Below are positions 52,843 through 62,208 of a DNA stretch of 64,000 bases, one piece after another. This stretch comes from Pseudomonas lactis (GTDB taxonomy: Bacteria > Pseudomonadota > Gammaproteobacteria > Pseudomonadales > Pseudomonadaceae): the NCBI RefSeq assembly GCF_001439845.1, contig NZ_JYLO01000004.1, forward strand, positions 124,001 through 188,000, given 5' to 3'. The position numbers and the translations under genes were made by a program. The notes below the pieces were generated by a model, which saw only the letters and a list, made by a program, of their open reading frames with translations, was not told the DNA's origin and ran no database searches. Numbering within the stretch: position 1 is the stretch's first letter; the number at the start of each line of letters is the position of its first letter.

Positions 52843-53873
52843 GCGCCCCGACCTACCGCAACCTGGTGATACGCAAACGCCTGATCCTCCTTGCCCTGGC
52901 ATTGCTGTTGTTGTGCAGCGTGCTGCTCGACCTGGCCCTGGGCCCGGCCAGCTACAGCCTCAGCGAAGTGCTCGGCGCCCTGTTCTCGCCCGACAGTGCC
53001 GCGCCGCAAGTGCGTGTGGTGATGTGGGACATCCGCCTGCCCGTCGCCCTGATGGCGGTCGCCGTTGGCGCGGCGTTGTCCCTGGCCGGGGCGCAGATGC
53101 AGACCATCCTCAACAACCCGCTGGCCAGCCCCTTTACCCTGGGCATTTCTGCCGCCGCCAGTTTCGGTGCGGCCATGGGCCTGGCGTTTGGAGTGGCGTT
53201 GTTTCCGCTGGCGGCGCAGTACATGGTGCCGGTCAACGCGTTCATCATGGCGATGCTCTCGGCGCTGCTGATCCACTTCCTGAGCCTGCGCCGTGGGGTG
53301 ACGGCCGAAACCATTGTGCTGCTGGGCATTGCCCTGGTCTTTACCTTCAACGCGCTGCTGGCCCTGGTACAGTTTTTCGCCACCGAACAAGCCGTGGCAG
53401 CCGTGGTGTTCTGGACCATGGGCAGCCTGACCAAAGCCACCTGGCCCAAGCTGGGGGTGATCTGCCTGATCATCCTGGTCACCCTGCCGATTTTCGCCAA
53501 GCGCGCCTGGGCCCTCACCGCACTGCGCATGGGTGACGACAAGGCCGCCAGCTTCGGCATCAACGTGCGCAGCCTGCGCTTTCAAACGTTGATCATGGTC
53601 AGCCTGCTCGCCTCGTTCCCGGTCGCCTTTGTCGGCACCATCGGCTTTATCGGCCTGGTGGGCCCGCACATCGCACGCATGTTGATTGGCGAGGACCAGC
53701 GCTTCTTCCTGCCCGCCTCGCTGCTCACCGGCGCGTTGATTCTGTCAGCCAGCTCGGTGGTCAGCAAAACCCTGATTCCGGGGGCGATTTTCCCAATAGG
53801 CGTGGTTACGTCACTGATCGGCGTGCCGTTCTTTATATCCCTGATCCTGGGCGGCAAGAAAAACTCATGGTAA
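52839..53873 (+). CDS. FecCD-family iron-siderophore permease
   Basis: The protein has 344 residues with about ten transmembrane helices. FecCD motifs are WDIRLPVALMAVAVGAALSL, GAQMQTILNNPLASPFTLGI, and VGPHIARMLIGEDQRFFLPA near the C-terminus. It starts within the binding-protein stop codon and overlaps the ATPase gene by 7 bp. Only one permease is coded, so the channel should be a homodimer, unlike FecC-FecD. It transports the ferric siderophore into the cytoplasm. Confidence 0.92.
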   Translation: MSAPTYRNLVIRKRLILLALALLLLCSVLLDLALGPASYSLSEVLGALFSPDSAAPQVRVVMWDIRLPVALMAVAVGAALSLAGAQMQTILNNPLASPFTLGISAAASFGAAMGLAFGVALFPLAAQYMVPVNAFIMAMLSALLIHFLSLRRGVTAETIVLLGIALVFTFNALLALVQFFATEQAVAAVVFWTMGSLTKATWPKLGVICLIILVTLPIFAKRAWALTALRMGDDKAASFGINVRSLRFQTLIMVSLLASFPVAFVGTIGFIGLVGPHIARMLIGEDQRFFLPASLLTGALILSASSVVSKTLIPGAIFPIGVVTSLIGVPFFISLILGGKKNSW

Positions 53874-54622
53874 GTCTCCAGTTGAAAGACCTCGGCGCCC
53901 GCTACGGCCAGCGCACCATCATCCGCGACGTGAACACCGCAGCCTTTGTCGGCGGCCAGGTGGTGGCGGTGGTCGGGCCCAACGCTGCCGGTAAATCCAC
54001 CCTGTTCAAGCGCATGGCCGGGCTGATCGACGGGCCAGGCGAGGTGCTGCTGCAGGGCTCGCAAAAAGGTGCACAAGCCATCAGCTACATGCCCCAAGGA
54101 CTGAACGCCAGCGCCCGGTTGACGGTGTACGAATCGGTACTGCTGGCGCGTAAACAACTGACGCCGGGGTGGGTGGTACAAGACGACGAGTTGAACTTGG
54201 TCGACGAAATGCTCAGCGCCCTGGGCATCACCGGCCTGGCCTTTCGCAACCTCGGTGAACTCAGCGGCGGCCAACAACAGCTGGTGTCCATCGCCCAGAC
54301 GCTGGTGCGCGAACCCGACGTACTGCTGATGGACGAACCCACCAGCGCCCTCGATATGCATCGCCAGGTACAAGTACTGGATTTCATGCGCACCCTGGCG
54401 CGCAAACGCGAGGTGATTGTGTTTATCGCACTGCATGACCTGAACCAGGCACTGCGCTTTGCCGACCAGGTGCTGGTCATCGCCGACGGCACAGCCCAGG
54501 GCAGCGGGCCGAGCCAGGCGGTGATCAACGAAGCGATGCTGCGCGAGGTTTACCAGGTGCAGGCACGCATCGAGCGCTGCAGCCGGGGGCAGCCGCATAT
54601 TTTGATTGATGGGGTTGTGTGA
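53867..54622 (+). CDS. Iron-siderophore ABC transporter ATP-binding protein
   Basis: The protein has 251 residues. Walker A is GPNAAGKSTLFKRMAG, the signature LSGGQQQLVSIAQ and Walker B VLLMDEPTSALD, with the H-loop in FIALHDLNQALRFAD. It belongs to the FepC/FecE family and energises the permease. It is the last gene of the receptor-importer operon. The structured repeat begins 24 bp later. Confidence 0.94.
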   Translation: MVSLQLKDLGARYGQRTIIRDVNTAAFVGGQVVAVVGPNAAGKSTLFKRMAGLIDGPGEVLLQGSQKGAQAISYMPQGLNASARLTVYESVLLARKQLTPGWVVQDDELNLVDEMLSALGITGLAFRNLGELSGGQQQLVSIAQTLVREPDVLLMDEPTSALDMHRQVQVLDFMRTLARKREVIVFIALHDLNQALRFADQVLVIADGTAQGSGPSQAVINEAMLREVYQVQARIERCSRGQPHILIDGVV

Positions 54623-54646
54623 AGACCATGCGAAAGCATGGGTATC

Positions 54647-55025
54647 CACGATACGAAGCGAGCCGCTCTTGCTCTTGCTCTTGATCTGCTTTTGATCTTG
54701 ATCTCAGGCGCCCCGTTAAACCACGCTGGCCGAACGCAGGCTTGAATTCGTGGGTAACCCGGCAGGACGCCGGGTTAGCCGCCCCGCGCCATGGATGGCG
54801 CGTGGCGGCGGCCCACGGATTCAAGCCTGCGTTCGGGCACACCGAGCCTGGGCGAGGTGCCGAGTGGTGGGGCAAGAGCCCTTTGGTTACTTTGGGGCTT
54901 TTTTTTCCAAAGTGACCCGCTGTCAGAGCGGAACCCTAAGTGGCCGTTACCGCAGGAATGGATATGTACACGGTATAACAGCGTCGGCTGTCAGGGCGCC
55001 ATCGCAGGCAAGCCAGCTCCCACAG
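54647..55025 (-). repeat. Structured intergenic repeat, copy 3 (inverted, diverged arms)
   Basis: It has the same module order as copies 1 and 2 on the opposite strand, but the main stem has different sequence: GAACGCAGGCTTGAATTCGT with GGG (54732-54754) pairs with CCC plus ACGGATTCAAGCCTGCGTTC (54812-54834), with one mismatch in 23. The inner hairpin TAACCCGGC-AGGAC-GCCGGGTTA replaces TAAACCGGCA-TCCC-TGCCGGTTTA of the others. So pairing is kept while sequence changed. The remaining 275 bp up to 55300 show no gene or repeat I can identify and should hold the promoter of the next operon. Confidence 0.85.
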
Positions 55026-55300
55026 AGATGCCGGGACTTCAGTCAAAATCTCGGATCAGCCACTGCTTCTATCGCTCAATCCTCGCGAATACTTGCCTGA
55101 TCCTCCGACTTATCGCCTGCCGGGATAGATACCCCTTGCGCCGTGGTCTAGAGTCCAACCATGCGCGCGTGGCCAAGATGAAACCGGTTCTCAACCCCGC
55201 CGCCATAACCCGTCGCCCATGAGCGACACCAGGGCATGCCACCGCGCACGTCCCTGATAAGAAAAAGCACCACCAACCGATGATCAGCAGGTGAGCCCGC

Positions 55301-55759
55301 ATGGAATTACGTATCAACCAAAAGGCCTATCAGGTCGATGCCGAAGCCGACACCCCGTTGTTGTGGGTGATCCGCGATAACCTGGGCATGACCGGCACCA
55401 AATACGGCTGCGGCCTGGCCCAGTGCGGCGCCTGTTCGGTGCTGGTGGACGGCAACGTGGTACGCGCCTGCGTGACGCCCGTGGCCGGCGTGGTTGGTCG
55501 GGAGATCACCACCATCGAGGCCGTGGAGGCCGATGACGTGGGCAAGCGTGTGGTGGCGGCCTGGGTCGAACATCAAGTGGCGCAATGCGGTTACTGCCAG
55601 TCCGGGCAGGTGATCGCGGCCACCGCGCTGCTCAAGCACACCCCCGCGCCAACCAAGGCGCAGATCGACGCGGCGATGGTCAACCTCTGCCGTTGCGGCA
55701 CCTACAATGCCATCCATACCGCCATGGATGCCTTGGCCGCCGGGAAGGAGACCGCCTGA
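55301..55759 (+). CDS. (2Fe-2S) subunit of a periplasmic molybdenum dehydrogenase (isoquinoline oxidoreductase alpha type)
   Basis: The protein has 152 residues. The plant-type ferredoxin site CGLAQCGACSVLVDG with a further cysteine (VVRAC) lies around residues 40-65. The second [2Fe-2S] site, QCGYCQSGQVI and NLCRCGTY, lies around 98-135. It passes electrons from the molybdenum site of the next subunit to the cytochrome. An AGGTGA ribosome site precedes the ATG. It overlaps the next gene by one base (TGATG). No FAD subunit is coded nearby, as in IorAB- and NicAB-type enzymes. Confidence 0.92.
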   Translation: MELRINQKAYQVDAEADTPLLWVIRDNLGMTGTKYGCGLAQCGACSVLVDGNVVRACVTPVAGVVGREITTIEAVEADDVGKRVVAAWVEHQVAQCGYCQSGQVIAATALLKHTPAPTKAQIDAAMVNLCRCGTYNAIHTAMDALAAGKETA

Positions 55760-57996
55760 TGAACACCACCGAGATCATTCCCGGCGTTACCCTGGGCGAA
55801 CCAATCAACTTGTCCCGTCGCCGCTTCCTGGCCAGCACTGCCGTGGGCGCGCTGGTGATTGGCTTCGGCTTGCCGCTGGGCACCTCCCGCGTGCAAGCCG
55901 CGACCGGCGCCGTCGCTGAACGCGGCACTCAAGTACCCGCCTTCCTGGAAATTCGCCCCGACGGCAGCGTGCGCCTGCTCAGCCCTTTCATGGAAGGCGG
56001 CCAAGGCACCCACACCGCCATGGCGCAGATCGTCGGTGAAGAATTGGATGCAGACCCGGCCACGTTCATCGTCGAAGCGGCCCCGCCCGGCGAAGCCTAC
56101 GTGGTGATGGAAAATGGCATGCGCATCACCGGCGGCAGTATGTCGGTGCGCATGAGCTACCCGACCATGCGCCGCCTCGGCGCCCTCGCCCGTGCGATGC
56201 TGATGCAAGCTGCCGCCGAGCAACTGCGTGTACCGCTCAGCGAGCTGACCACCCAACCCGGTCGCGTGGTGCACGCCGCTTCCGGTCGCTCCCTGGGCTA
56301 CGGCGAATTGGCAGGTGCCGCCCTGGATATGCCGGTGCCCGACCCGGCCAGCATCACCCTGCGCGATCCAAGCCAGTTCCGCTGGATCGGCAAGCCGGTC
56401 AAGCGCCTGGATGCCTATGACAAATCCACCGGCAAGGCGCAGTACACCATCGACCTGAAAATCGACGGCATGCTCCACGCGGCGGTCCAACACGCGCCGC
56501 GCCTGGGCATGACCGTGGGCAGCCTGCGCAACCAGGCGCAGGTGCAAGCCATGAAAGGCGTGCATTCGGTTCACACCCTGCCCGGCGCCGTGGCCGTGGT
56601 GGCCGAGCGTTGGTGGCATGCCAAGCGCGCCGTCGAAGCCATCCAGGTGGAGTGGCTTGAAGCCGCCGCCGACTCCACCGTGCGGGCGATGCCGGCGGAT
56701 TTTTCCAGCGACAAGTACCGCGACTTCCTTGCCGCCCAGCAAGGCCCGGCCCGCGATGAGGAAAACGAAGGCGATGTGCCCGGCGCACTGGCCAGCGCCA
56801 AGACCCGCGTCGAAGCCACCTACCACAACCAGTACCTCAACCACGCCCAGTTGGAGCCGCCTTCAGCCCTGGCACGCTTTAACCCCGACGGCACGCTGGA
56901 GGTGTGGCTGCCTAACCAGGCGCCGGATATGTTCCGTGCCGACATCGCCAAACGCACCGGCCTGAGCACTGAGCAAATCACCCTGCACTCGCCGCTGCTG
57001 GGCGGTTTTTTCGGCCGGCATTTCCTGTATGACTCCGCCAACCCTTACCCGCAGGCCATCGCGCTGGCCAAGGCGGTGGGTCGGCCGATCAAGCTGATCT
57101 GGAGCCGTGAAGAAGAGTTCGTGCGCGATGTATTGCGCCCGGTCGCCGTGGTCAAGTTCCGCGCCGCGCTGGATGACAAAGGCCTGCCTGTGGCCATCGA
57201 AGCGGTGAGCGCCACCGAAGGCCCCACCGAAGCCATCGCCGGCAAACAGGGCGACGCCATCGACCCTACCGCCCTGGAAGGCTTGTCGGGCAAGAGCTAC
57301 GCGATCCCCAACAAACGCATTGCGCAGATCTACGTCAAAGGTCCGGCCATGCTCGGTTACTGGCGCTCGGTGGGTAACTCGCTCAATGACTTTTTCTACG
57401 AAGCCTTCCTGGACGAACTGGCCGACAAAGGCGGCCATGATCCCTATGAACTGCGCCTGCACCTGCTGCGCGACAACCCGCGCCTGACCACCCTGCTGCA
57501 AGCGGCCGCCGAGCTGTCTGGCGGTTGGAAGCGTGGGCCCTACACCGCCGAAGACGGCACCCGCCGTGCACGCGGCGTAGCCATGGCCTCGCCGTTTGGC
57601 TCCCATGCAGCGGTGGTGGCCGAGGTGTCGATCGAGAACGGCCAGGTCAAGGTTCATCACATCTGGGAAGCGATTGACCCGGGCAGCATCGTCAACCCGG
57701 CGATTGTAGAGGCGCAGGTCAACGGTGCCGTGGCCTTGGGCCTGTCGCAAACCTTGTTGGAGGAAGCGGTGTACGTGGATGGCAAGCCACGGGCGCGCAA
57801 CTACGACCTTTATCCGGTGCTGCCGCCTTCCCGTATGGCGCAGGTCCACGTGAAGATCGTGGAGAGCGGAGAAAAAATGGGCGGTATCGGCGAACCGCCG
57901 TTGCCGGCTGTGGCCCCGGCCGTGGCGAATGCCGTGGCGCAGCTGACCGGCCAACGCATCCGCAGTCTGCCTTTGAGCCGTTACACCTTCAGCTAA
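55759..57996 (+). CDS. Molybdopterin (xanthine oxidase family) subunit, Tat-exported
   Basis: The protein has 745 residues. The twin-arginine signal SRRRFLASTAVGALVIG near residue 20 shows export of the folded protein with the small subunit. The molybdopterin-cytosine-dinucleotide binding regions include EGGQGTHTAMAQIVGEELDA and NHAQLEPPSALARF. The catalytic glutamate lies in GGIGEPPLPAVAPA near the end. The family hydroxylates N-heteroaromatics or oxidises aldehydes with water. The nearest architecture is isoquinoline 1-oxidoreductase beta or nicotinate dehydrogenase B, without their substrate being implied here. Confidence 0.9.
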   Translation: MNTTEIIPGVTLGEPINLSRRRFLASTAVGALVIGFGLPLGTSRVQAATGAVAERGTQVPAFLEIRPDGSVRLLSPFMEGGQGTHTAMAQIVGEELDADPATFIVEAAPPGEAYVVMENGMRITGGSMSVRMSYPTMRRLGALARAMLMQAAAEQLRVPLSELTTQPGRVVHAASGRSLGYGELAGAALDMPVPDPASITLRDPSQFRWIGKPVKRLDAYDKSTGKAQYTIDLKIDGMLHAAVQHAPRLGMTVGSLRNQAQVQAMKGVHSVHTLPGAVAVVAERWWHAKRAVEAIQVEWLEAAADSTVRAMPADFSSDKYRDFLAAQQGPARDEENEGDVPGALASAKTRVEATYHNQYLNHAQLEPPSALARFNPDGTLEVWLPNQAPDMFRADIAKRTGLSTEQITLHSPLLGGFFGRHFLYDSANPYPQAIALAKAVGRPIKLIWSREEEFVRDVLRPVAVVKFRAALDDKGLPVAIEAVSATEGPTEAIAGKQGDAIDPTALEGLSGKSYAIPNKRIAQIYVKGPAMLGYWRSVGNSLNDFFYEAFLDELADKGGHDPYELRLHLLRDNPRLTTLLQAAAELSGGWKRGPYTAEDGTRRARGVAMASPFGSHAAVVAEVSIENGQVKVHHIWEAIDPGSIVNPAIVEAQVNGAVALGLSQTLLEEAVYVDGKPRARNYDLYPVLPPSRMAQVHVKIVESGEKMGGIGEPPLPAVAPAVANAVAQLTGQRIRSLPLSRYTFS

Positions 57997-58012
57997 CCGA
58001 CAGGGAGTGCCC

Positions 58013-59353
58013 ATGAATAACCGCCGATTCGCAAGAACCGCAGGGTGGCTGGTGCTGCCCTGCGTGGTCGCCGCTGGCGTGCTGGCCTGGTACGTCACAC
58101 GCCAGCCCGCCTCGCCTTTTGAACAACAGCAAAGCACAAGTTTCGACCCCGCCTTGGTCAGCCGCGGTGAATACGTCGCCCGCGTAAGTGACTGCGTGGC
58201 CTGCCACAGCCTGCCAGGCAAGACGCCCTTCGCCGGCGGCCTGGAAATGGCTACGCCGCTGGGAGCGATCCACGCCACCAACATCACCCCCGAGCGCGAG
58301 CATGGCATCGGCACCTATAGCCTGGCCGACTTCGACCGCGCGGTACGCCACGGCGTGGCGCCGGGTGGGCGACGGCTCTACCCGGCCATGCCCTACCCGT
58401 CTTACGTCAAACTCAGCGATGACGACATACAGGCGCTGTACGCGTTCTTCATGAAAGGCGTGCAACCGGCCAACGAACCTAACCTGCCCAGCGACATTCC
58501 CTGGCCGCTCAACCTGCGTTGGCCCATCGCCCTGTGGAACGGTGTGTTTGCGCCCACCGCGACCTACGCCGCCAAGCCCGGCCAGGACGCGCTGTGGAAC
58601 CGTGGCGCGTATATCGTGCAAGGCCCTGGCCACTGCGGCAGTTGCCACACGCCACGCGGGCTAGCGTTCAACGAGAAAGCCCTGGACGAATCCGGCGCGC
58701 CATTCCTGGCCGGTGCCCTGCTCGACGGCTGGTACGCCCCCAGCCTGCGCCAGGACCACAACACCGGCCTGGGCCGCTGGAGTGAGGAACAGATCGTGCA
58801 GTTCCTCAAGACCGGTCGCAACCAGCATGCCGTGGTCTACGGCTCCATGACCGAGGCCTTCAACAACTCCACGCAGTTCATGCAGGATGATGACCTGGCC
58901 GCGATCGCTCGCTATCTGAAGTCACTGCCCGGCGACCCACAGCGTGACGGCAGCCCCTGGCAGTATCAGGCAGTCACGGCGCGCTCGGATGCCCCCGGCG
59001 CCCACACGTACGCCACCCGCTGCGCCTCCTGCCATGGCCTCGACGGCAAAGGCCAACCCGACTGGATGCCACCCCTGGCAGGCGCCACCTCGGCCCTGGC
59101 CACGGAAAATGCTTCGGCGATCAACATCACCCTCAACGGCTCGCAACGTGTGGTCACCGCCGGGATGCCGGACGCCTACCGCATGCCAGCATTTCGTGAG
59201 CAATTGTCCGACCAGGAAATCGCCGACGTGTTGAGCTACGTGCGTGGTACCTGGGGCAACCACGGCGGCGCGGTCGATGCGAAGGCCGTTAGCAAGTTGC
59301 GCGGGCATACGGACCCTGCGAGCAGTAGCCCGATTATTTTGCATATGCGCTGA
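58013..59353 (+). CDS. Triheme cytochrome c subunit of the molybdenum dehydrogenase
   Basis: The protein has 446 residues. An N-terminal hydrophobic segment (WLVLPCVVAAGVLAWYV, residues 11-27) serves as signal or anchor. Three CxxCH heme sites follow: CVACHS near residue 62, CGSCHTPRG near 208 and CASCHGLDGKG near 340. This is the arrangement of cytochrome subunits of alcohol and aldehyde dehydrogenases. It should carry electrons from the [2Fe-2S] subunit to the respiratory chain. The start at 58013 follows AGGGAG. It is the last gene of the operon. Confidence 0.93.
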   Translation: MNNRRFARTAGWLVLPCVVAAGVLAWYVTRQPASPFEQQQSTSFDPALVSRGEYVARVSDCVACHSLPGKTPFAGGLEMATPLGAIHATNITPEREHGIGTYSLADFDRAVRHGVAPGGRRLYPAMPYPSYVKLSDDDIQALYAFFMKGVQPANEPNLPSDIPWPLNLRWPIALWNGVFAPTATYAAKPGQDALWNRGAYIVQGPGHCGSCHTPRGLAFNEKALDESGAPFLAGALLDGWYAPSLRQDHNTGLGRWSEEQIVQFLKTGRNQHAVVYGSMTEAFNNSTQFMQDDDLAAIARYLKSLPGDPQRDGSPWQYQAVTARSDAPGAHTYATRCASCHGLDGKGQPDWMPPLAGATSALATENASAINITLNGSQRVVTAGMPDAYRMPAFREQLSDQEIADVLSYVRGTWGNHGGAVDAKAVSKLRGHTDPASSSPIILHMR

Positions 59354-59819
59354 GGACCAGGCGGTGCAGCGCTTGTGGCCGTTGATAGGCCCAAGGGGTG
59401 CACTGCCTCTGAGCACAGGCAGCGAAACGACTGGTATTTCCGAAATGGAGCATATAGCCAAATAGTTTTCTGCCCCACTGGCGAGCAATCGGTACCGCGA
59501 CTAACCTCCCCTCAGTATCAGAAAGGAATCACCCAGCAGCCACGGAGGCTACCCCCCGCTAAATATGATCCAACTGCCCACGTTATCGAACGTTATAAAT
59601 GGATTATCCAAGCTACTCGTTGTTGTAGGTCAGTGCGCGAAAACAGGCTCACTCACTTGACAGTAATCAGTAAATAGGGAGCGAGGCGACCTATTTGATT
59701 TCTGCGTCTCCCATTGCCTCTAAGCAGTGCAATTCACGCCCTTAATAAACACGTCTTATCGCCACGCAAAAGGGCGCAGGCGTGCTCATATAAAATTATT
59801 GCTTCAGCAGGAGATAACC
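59354..59819. other. Intergenic region with AT-rich second half
   Basis: About 465 bp. From about 59440 the base composition turns AT-richer than elsewhere, continuing into the next two genes. A 7-bp inverted repeat (AAATAGG at 59672 with CCTATTT at 59690) is the only structure seen. Open frames in it (for example near 59375) show no Pseudomonas-like codon use or ribosome site. Confidence 0.5.
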
Positions 59820-60146
59820 ATGAGACAAGTTCAAAAAATCACCGTCAATAACAAAGGCGGTTACGTGTTTAACTTCAAGGTCCAATGGCTCAAGAGCGAC
59901 GGTAAGTGGTACACGTCCCAATGGAGTAGCGGTGACTATCCGGTGGCGCAGTCTCGGACCACACCGAATCTGGAAACCATCGGCGTGCCTTCAGACGCGC
60001 TGGCCGTCACGGTGTATGGGCATGCACTGGCCGGGTCATCAGGCCAAGGCACGCCGTTTGTGGGGTTTGCCGCAAACGGCCAGATCGCGACCTACGATGC
60101 GGTAGGAACAACCCTCATCGGCTTTGCGATTAACTTGATCGAATAA
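59820..60146 (+). CDS. Unrecognised 108-residue protein, stand-alone copy of the domain fused in the next gene
   Basis: The start follows CAGGAGATAACC, an excellent ribosome site. The protein is rich in aromatic and small polar residues in a beta-strand-like pattern (GGYVFNFKVQWLKSDGKWYT, LAVTVYGHALAGSSGQGTPF, ATYDAVGTTLIGFAIN). It has no signal peptide and no cysteine. I do not know the family. About 40 percent of positions are identical by eye to residues 1-102 of the FAD oxidase that follows. A beta-sandwich or lectin-like fold is a guess. Confidence 0.75.
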   Translation: MRQVQKITVNNKGGYVFNFKVQWLKSDGKWYTSQWSSGDYPVAQSRTTPNLETIGVPSDALAVTVYGHALAGSSGQGTPFVGFAANGQIATYDAVGTTLIGFAINLIE

Positions 60147-60170
60147 ATCAAGTTCTTTACCACGGGGTAT

Positions 60171-60225
60171 CCGGCCCCCACTTTTCGTGACTTGCCGTTG
60201 GAAGTTGGCGCCGGCTTTCTTTTTT
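60171..60225 (+). terminator. Candidate terminator after the small domain protein
   Basis: CCGGC at 60171 pairs with GCCGG at 60210, with partial inner pairing, followed by the T-rich run TTTCTTTTTT. The stem is imperfect. It would partly separate the small gene from the oxidase gene. Confidence 0.4.
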
Positions 60226-60271
60226 ACTCTCAACTCACCTGACGTTAAACACCACGTAACAGGACACCAAC

Positions 60272-62143
60272 ATGAAACAAGTCGAACGCATTGGTTGCCT
60301 TAACAACGGCATTTTTGTCATGAACTTTTCGATTCAGTGGCTTGATTCGGCCGGCCAATGGCATACCTGCGATTGGAACAGTGGCAACTTCGAAAATGGT
60401 GTGTACAGGGTCAGTCCTTCACTTGCATTGCTCGGCATTCCCGCGGATGCAATTGGCGTCACGCCTTATGTGTCCGCCGTCGCAGGCATCCAAAATCAAG
60501 GAGAACCTTTAGTTCAGTCGGCCAATAACGGCAGGCTGGCCGCCTATGAAGTCACGGGAACAACCTTGAATTTCAAGGTTCAGCCGCTACCGTGGAAAAA
60601 CTGGGCTCAGAACATCGTCGACACCCTGGAAATCGATGGTCAATACTACTTCTCCCCAACCCATCTGGCAGCGCTTCAAGACATCGTGCGCCAGGCCGGC
60701 GCGGCAGGCGCGACAGTACGCGTATCGGGCCAACGGCACGCGCAACCGGCCTTGGTTGCCGAAGACAATCGCATCGCCCCAGCCCCCCACCGCTGGCTCA
60801 TCGACCTCGCCTGTTACGCAGACTTGGGCCCGAACGGGGATGAGTCTATTGTGCTGGGCACCGCCCCACATACGATCACCGTGAACACGGGTGTGCGCGA
60901 GGATGAGTTGGATGCCTTCCTGACCGCCCATGACCTGATGCTCAAGACCGCGACCGCCGGCGGCTTCTTCAGCCTGGGGGGCATGACCGCTGTCGATGTC
61001 CACGGCGCAACCATCCGCGCACCGATTTTTGCCGAAACCGCTTCGGCGTTCACCCTCATGGGGCCGGACGGCCAGGTGCGGACCATTGACGCACAGACGC
61101 CAGCAGTCGACGGATGGTCGCCCTTGCAATTTGCACGCGTCTCCCTCGGTGCGTTGGGCGTTGTCACTTCAGTGACTCTGGATGTATTGCCCCGCCCATG
61201 GGCAACCACGTTGAATGCAGGCAAAGACACCAACGTTGTCTGCGCTGACGAGCCAACCTTCATCGCCCGGTTCAAGGCGCTGCTTACGGACCATGACCGC
61301 GTCGAATCCTTTCTCAATCCCTACACCGACAATTTCCTGATCTTGTGGTGGGATGTGGTTGCTTCCCCTGCGACCCAGGTTCCCAACCTGAAGACAAGCG
61401 TACCGAATGCCTGTGCCCTGGCGGGAGAGAATGTATTCGGAGCACCCTACCTGATACCGTTTGAGCCCATCATCGAGCCGCCCCTCATCGCCGCCCAGTA
61501 TGGCAATAACACGACAACGGCGAGTGCAATCATCGACGCTGGGTTCCTTACGATCGAAACGCTTTTTGATCAAGCCGCGGCGGTCTACTCAGACTTGTGG
61601 CTAACCAAGGCCTCACGTGTTATTTTCATGTCGTACTTTATCGAGCTCCCGGCTCTGGATGACGAAGGCCTCAGTAAAGCCTGGCAAGGACTCGACGCCG
61701 TAAAGGCACGGATCAAGAGTACCAGCGACTTCCTGGTGGTTGCCCCGCTGGAGTTCCGCTTCGTCCGTGGTGGGGACACAGCGTTGGCCGGGACGTACAC
61801 GCAAACCCCAGACGCTACCTTCGTGAACCTGGATCTTATCGGTTACGTACCCGCTGTGGCGGCGTCTGACTACCCGGATCGCCTCCTGCACTTTTTTGCG
61901 GATATTGAACGAGACTGGGTTGCCCTGGGTGGCATGCCGCACACCGGCAAAATGTTCGGTTTTTACAACCCGGCTCAACCCTCGGGAACTTACTCTGAGC
62001 CGTTCAACCCGGAATTCCTGAAGGACCTTGCACAGCGCCGCAGCGAGAGAACTGCGGCCTTCAACGCCTTTCGCAAGGCCTGTGATCCAGCGGGTCGATT
62101 CCACAACCACTTTGTCGCGACGCTGCTGGGAGACATGCCGTAG
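60272..62143 (+). CDS. FAD-linked oxidase (VAO type, cholesterol oxidase II-like) with novel N-terminal domain
   Basis: The protein has 623 residues. Residues 1-102 repeat the stand-alone protein before it. From about 108 (WKNWAQNIVD) a vanillyl-alcohol-oxidase-type FAD domain follows: VRVSGQRHAQP (residues 149-159) is the FAD loop with a histidine (H156) in the place of the covalent FAD link of some members, and GGMTAVDVHGATIRAP (236-251) resembles the GGAxAIDxHGT segment of type II cholesterol oxidases. The rest would be the substrate domain. No signal peptide. It would oxidise an alcohol with O2, giving H2O2. The substrate is unknown. Confidence 0.7.
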   Translation: MKQVERIGCLNNGIFVMNFSIQWLDSAGQWHTCDWNSGNFENGVYRVSPSLALLGIPADAIGVTPYVSAVAGIQNQGEPLVQSANNGRLAAYEVTGTTLNFKVQPLPWKNWAQNIVDTLEIDGQYYFSPTHLAALQDIVRQAGAAGATVRVSGQRHAQPALVAEDNRIAPAPHRWLIDLACYADLGPNGDESIVLGTAPHTITVNTGVREDELDAFLTAHDLMLKTATAGGFFSLGGMTAVDVHGATIRAPIFAETASAFTLMGPDGQVRTIDAQTPAVDGWSPLQFARVSLGALGVVTSVTLDVLPRPWATTLNAGKDTNVVCADEPTFIARFKALLTDHDRVESFLNPYTDNFLILWWDVVASPATQVPNLKTSVPNACALAGENVFGAPYLIPFEPIIEPPLIAAQYGNNTTTASAIIDAGFLTIETLFDQAAAVYSDLWLTKASRVIFMSYFIELPALDDEGLSKAWQGLDAVKARIKSTSDFLVVAPLEFRFVRGGDTALAGTYTQTPDATFVNLDLIGYVPAVAASDYPDRLLHFFADIERDWVALGGMPHTGKMFGFYNPAQPSGTYSEPFNPEFLKDLAQRRSERTAAFNAFRKACDPAGRFHNHFVATLLGDMP

Positions 62144-62208
62144 CAGGGGTGTTGTGCGCTTGCCTGTGAATTCATCGACTCGGTTTGTCTGATGTACCGA
62201 GGTGTTTG

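Noticed and set aside
59375..59677. 100-residue plus-strand frame after the cytochrome gene
   Set aside because: No ribosome site, atypical codon use and no family resemblance. It is treated as intergenic.
59672..59696. AAATAGG/CCTATTT inverted repeat as a terminator of the dehydrogenase operon
   Set aside because: It lies over 300 bp after the last stop codon, has a weak AT-rich stem and lacks a T-run.
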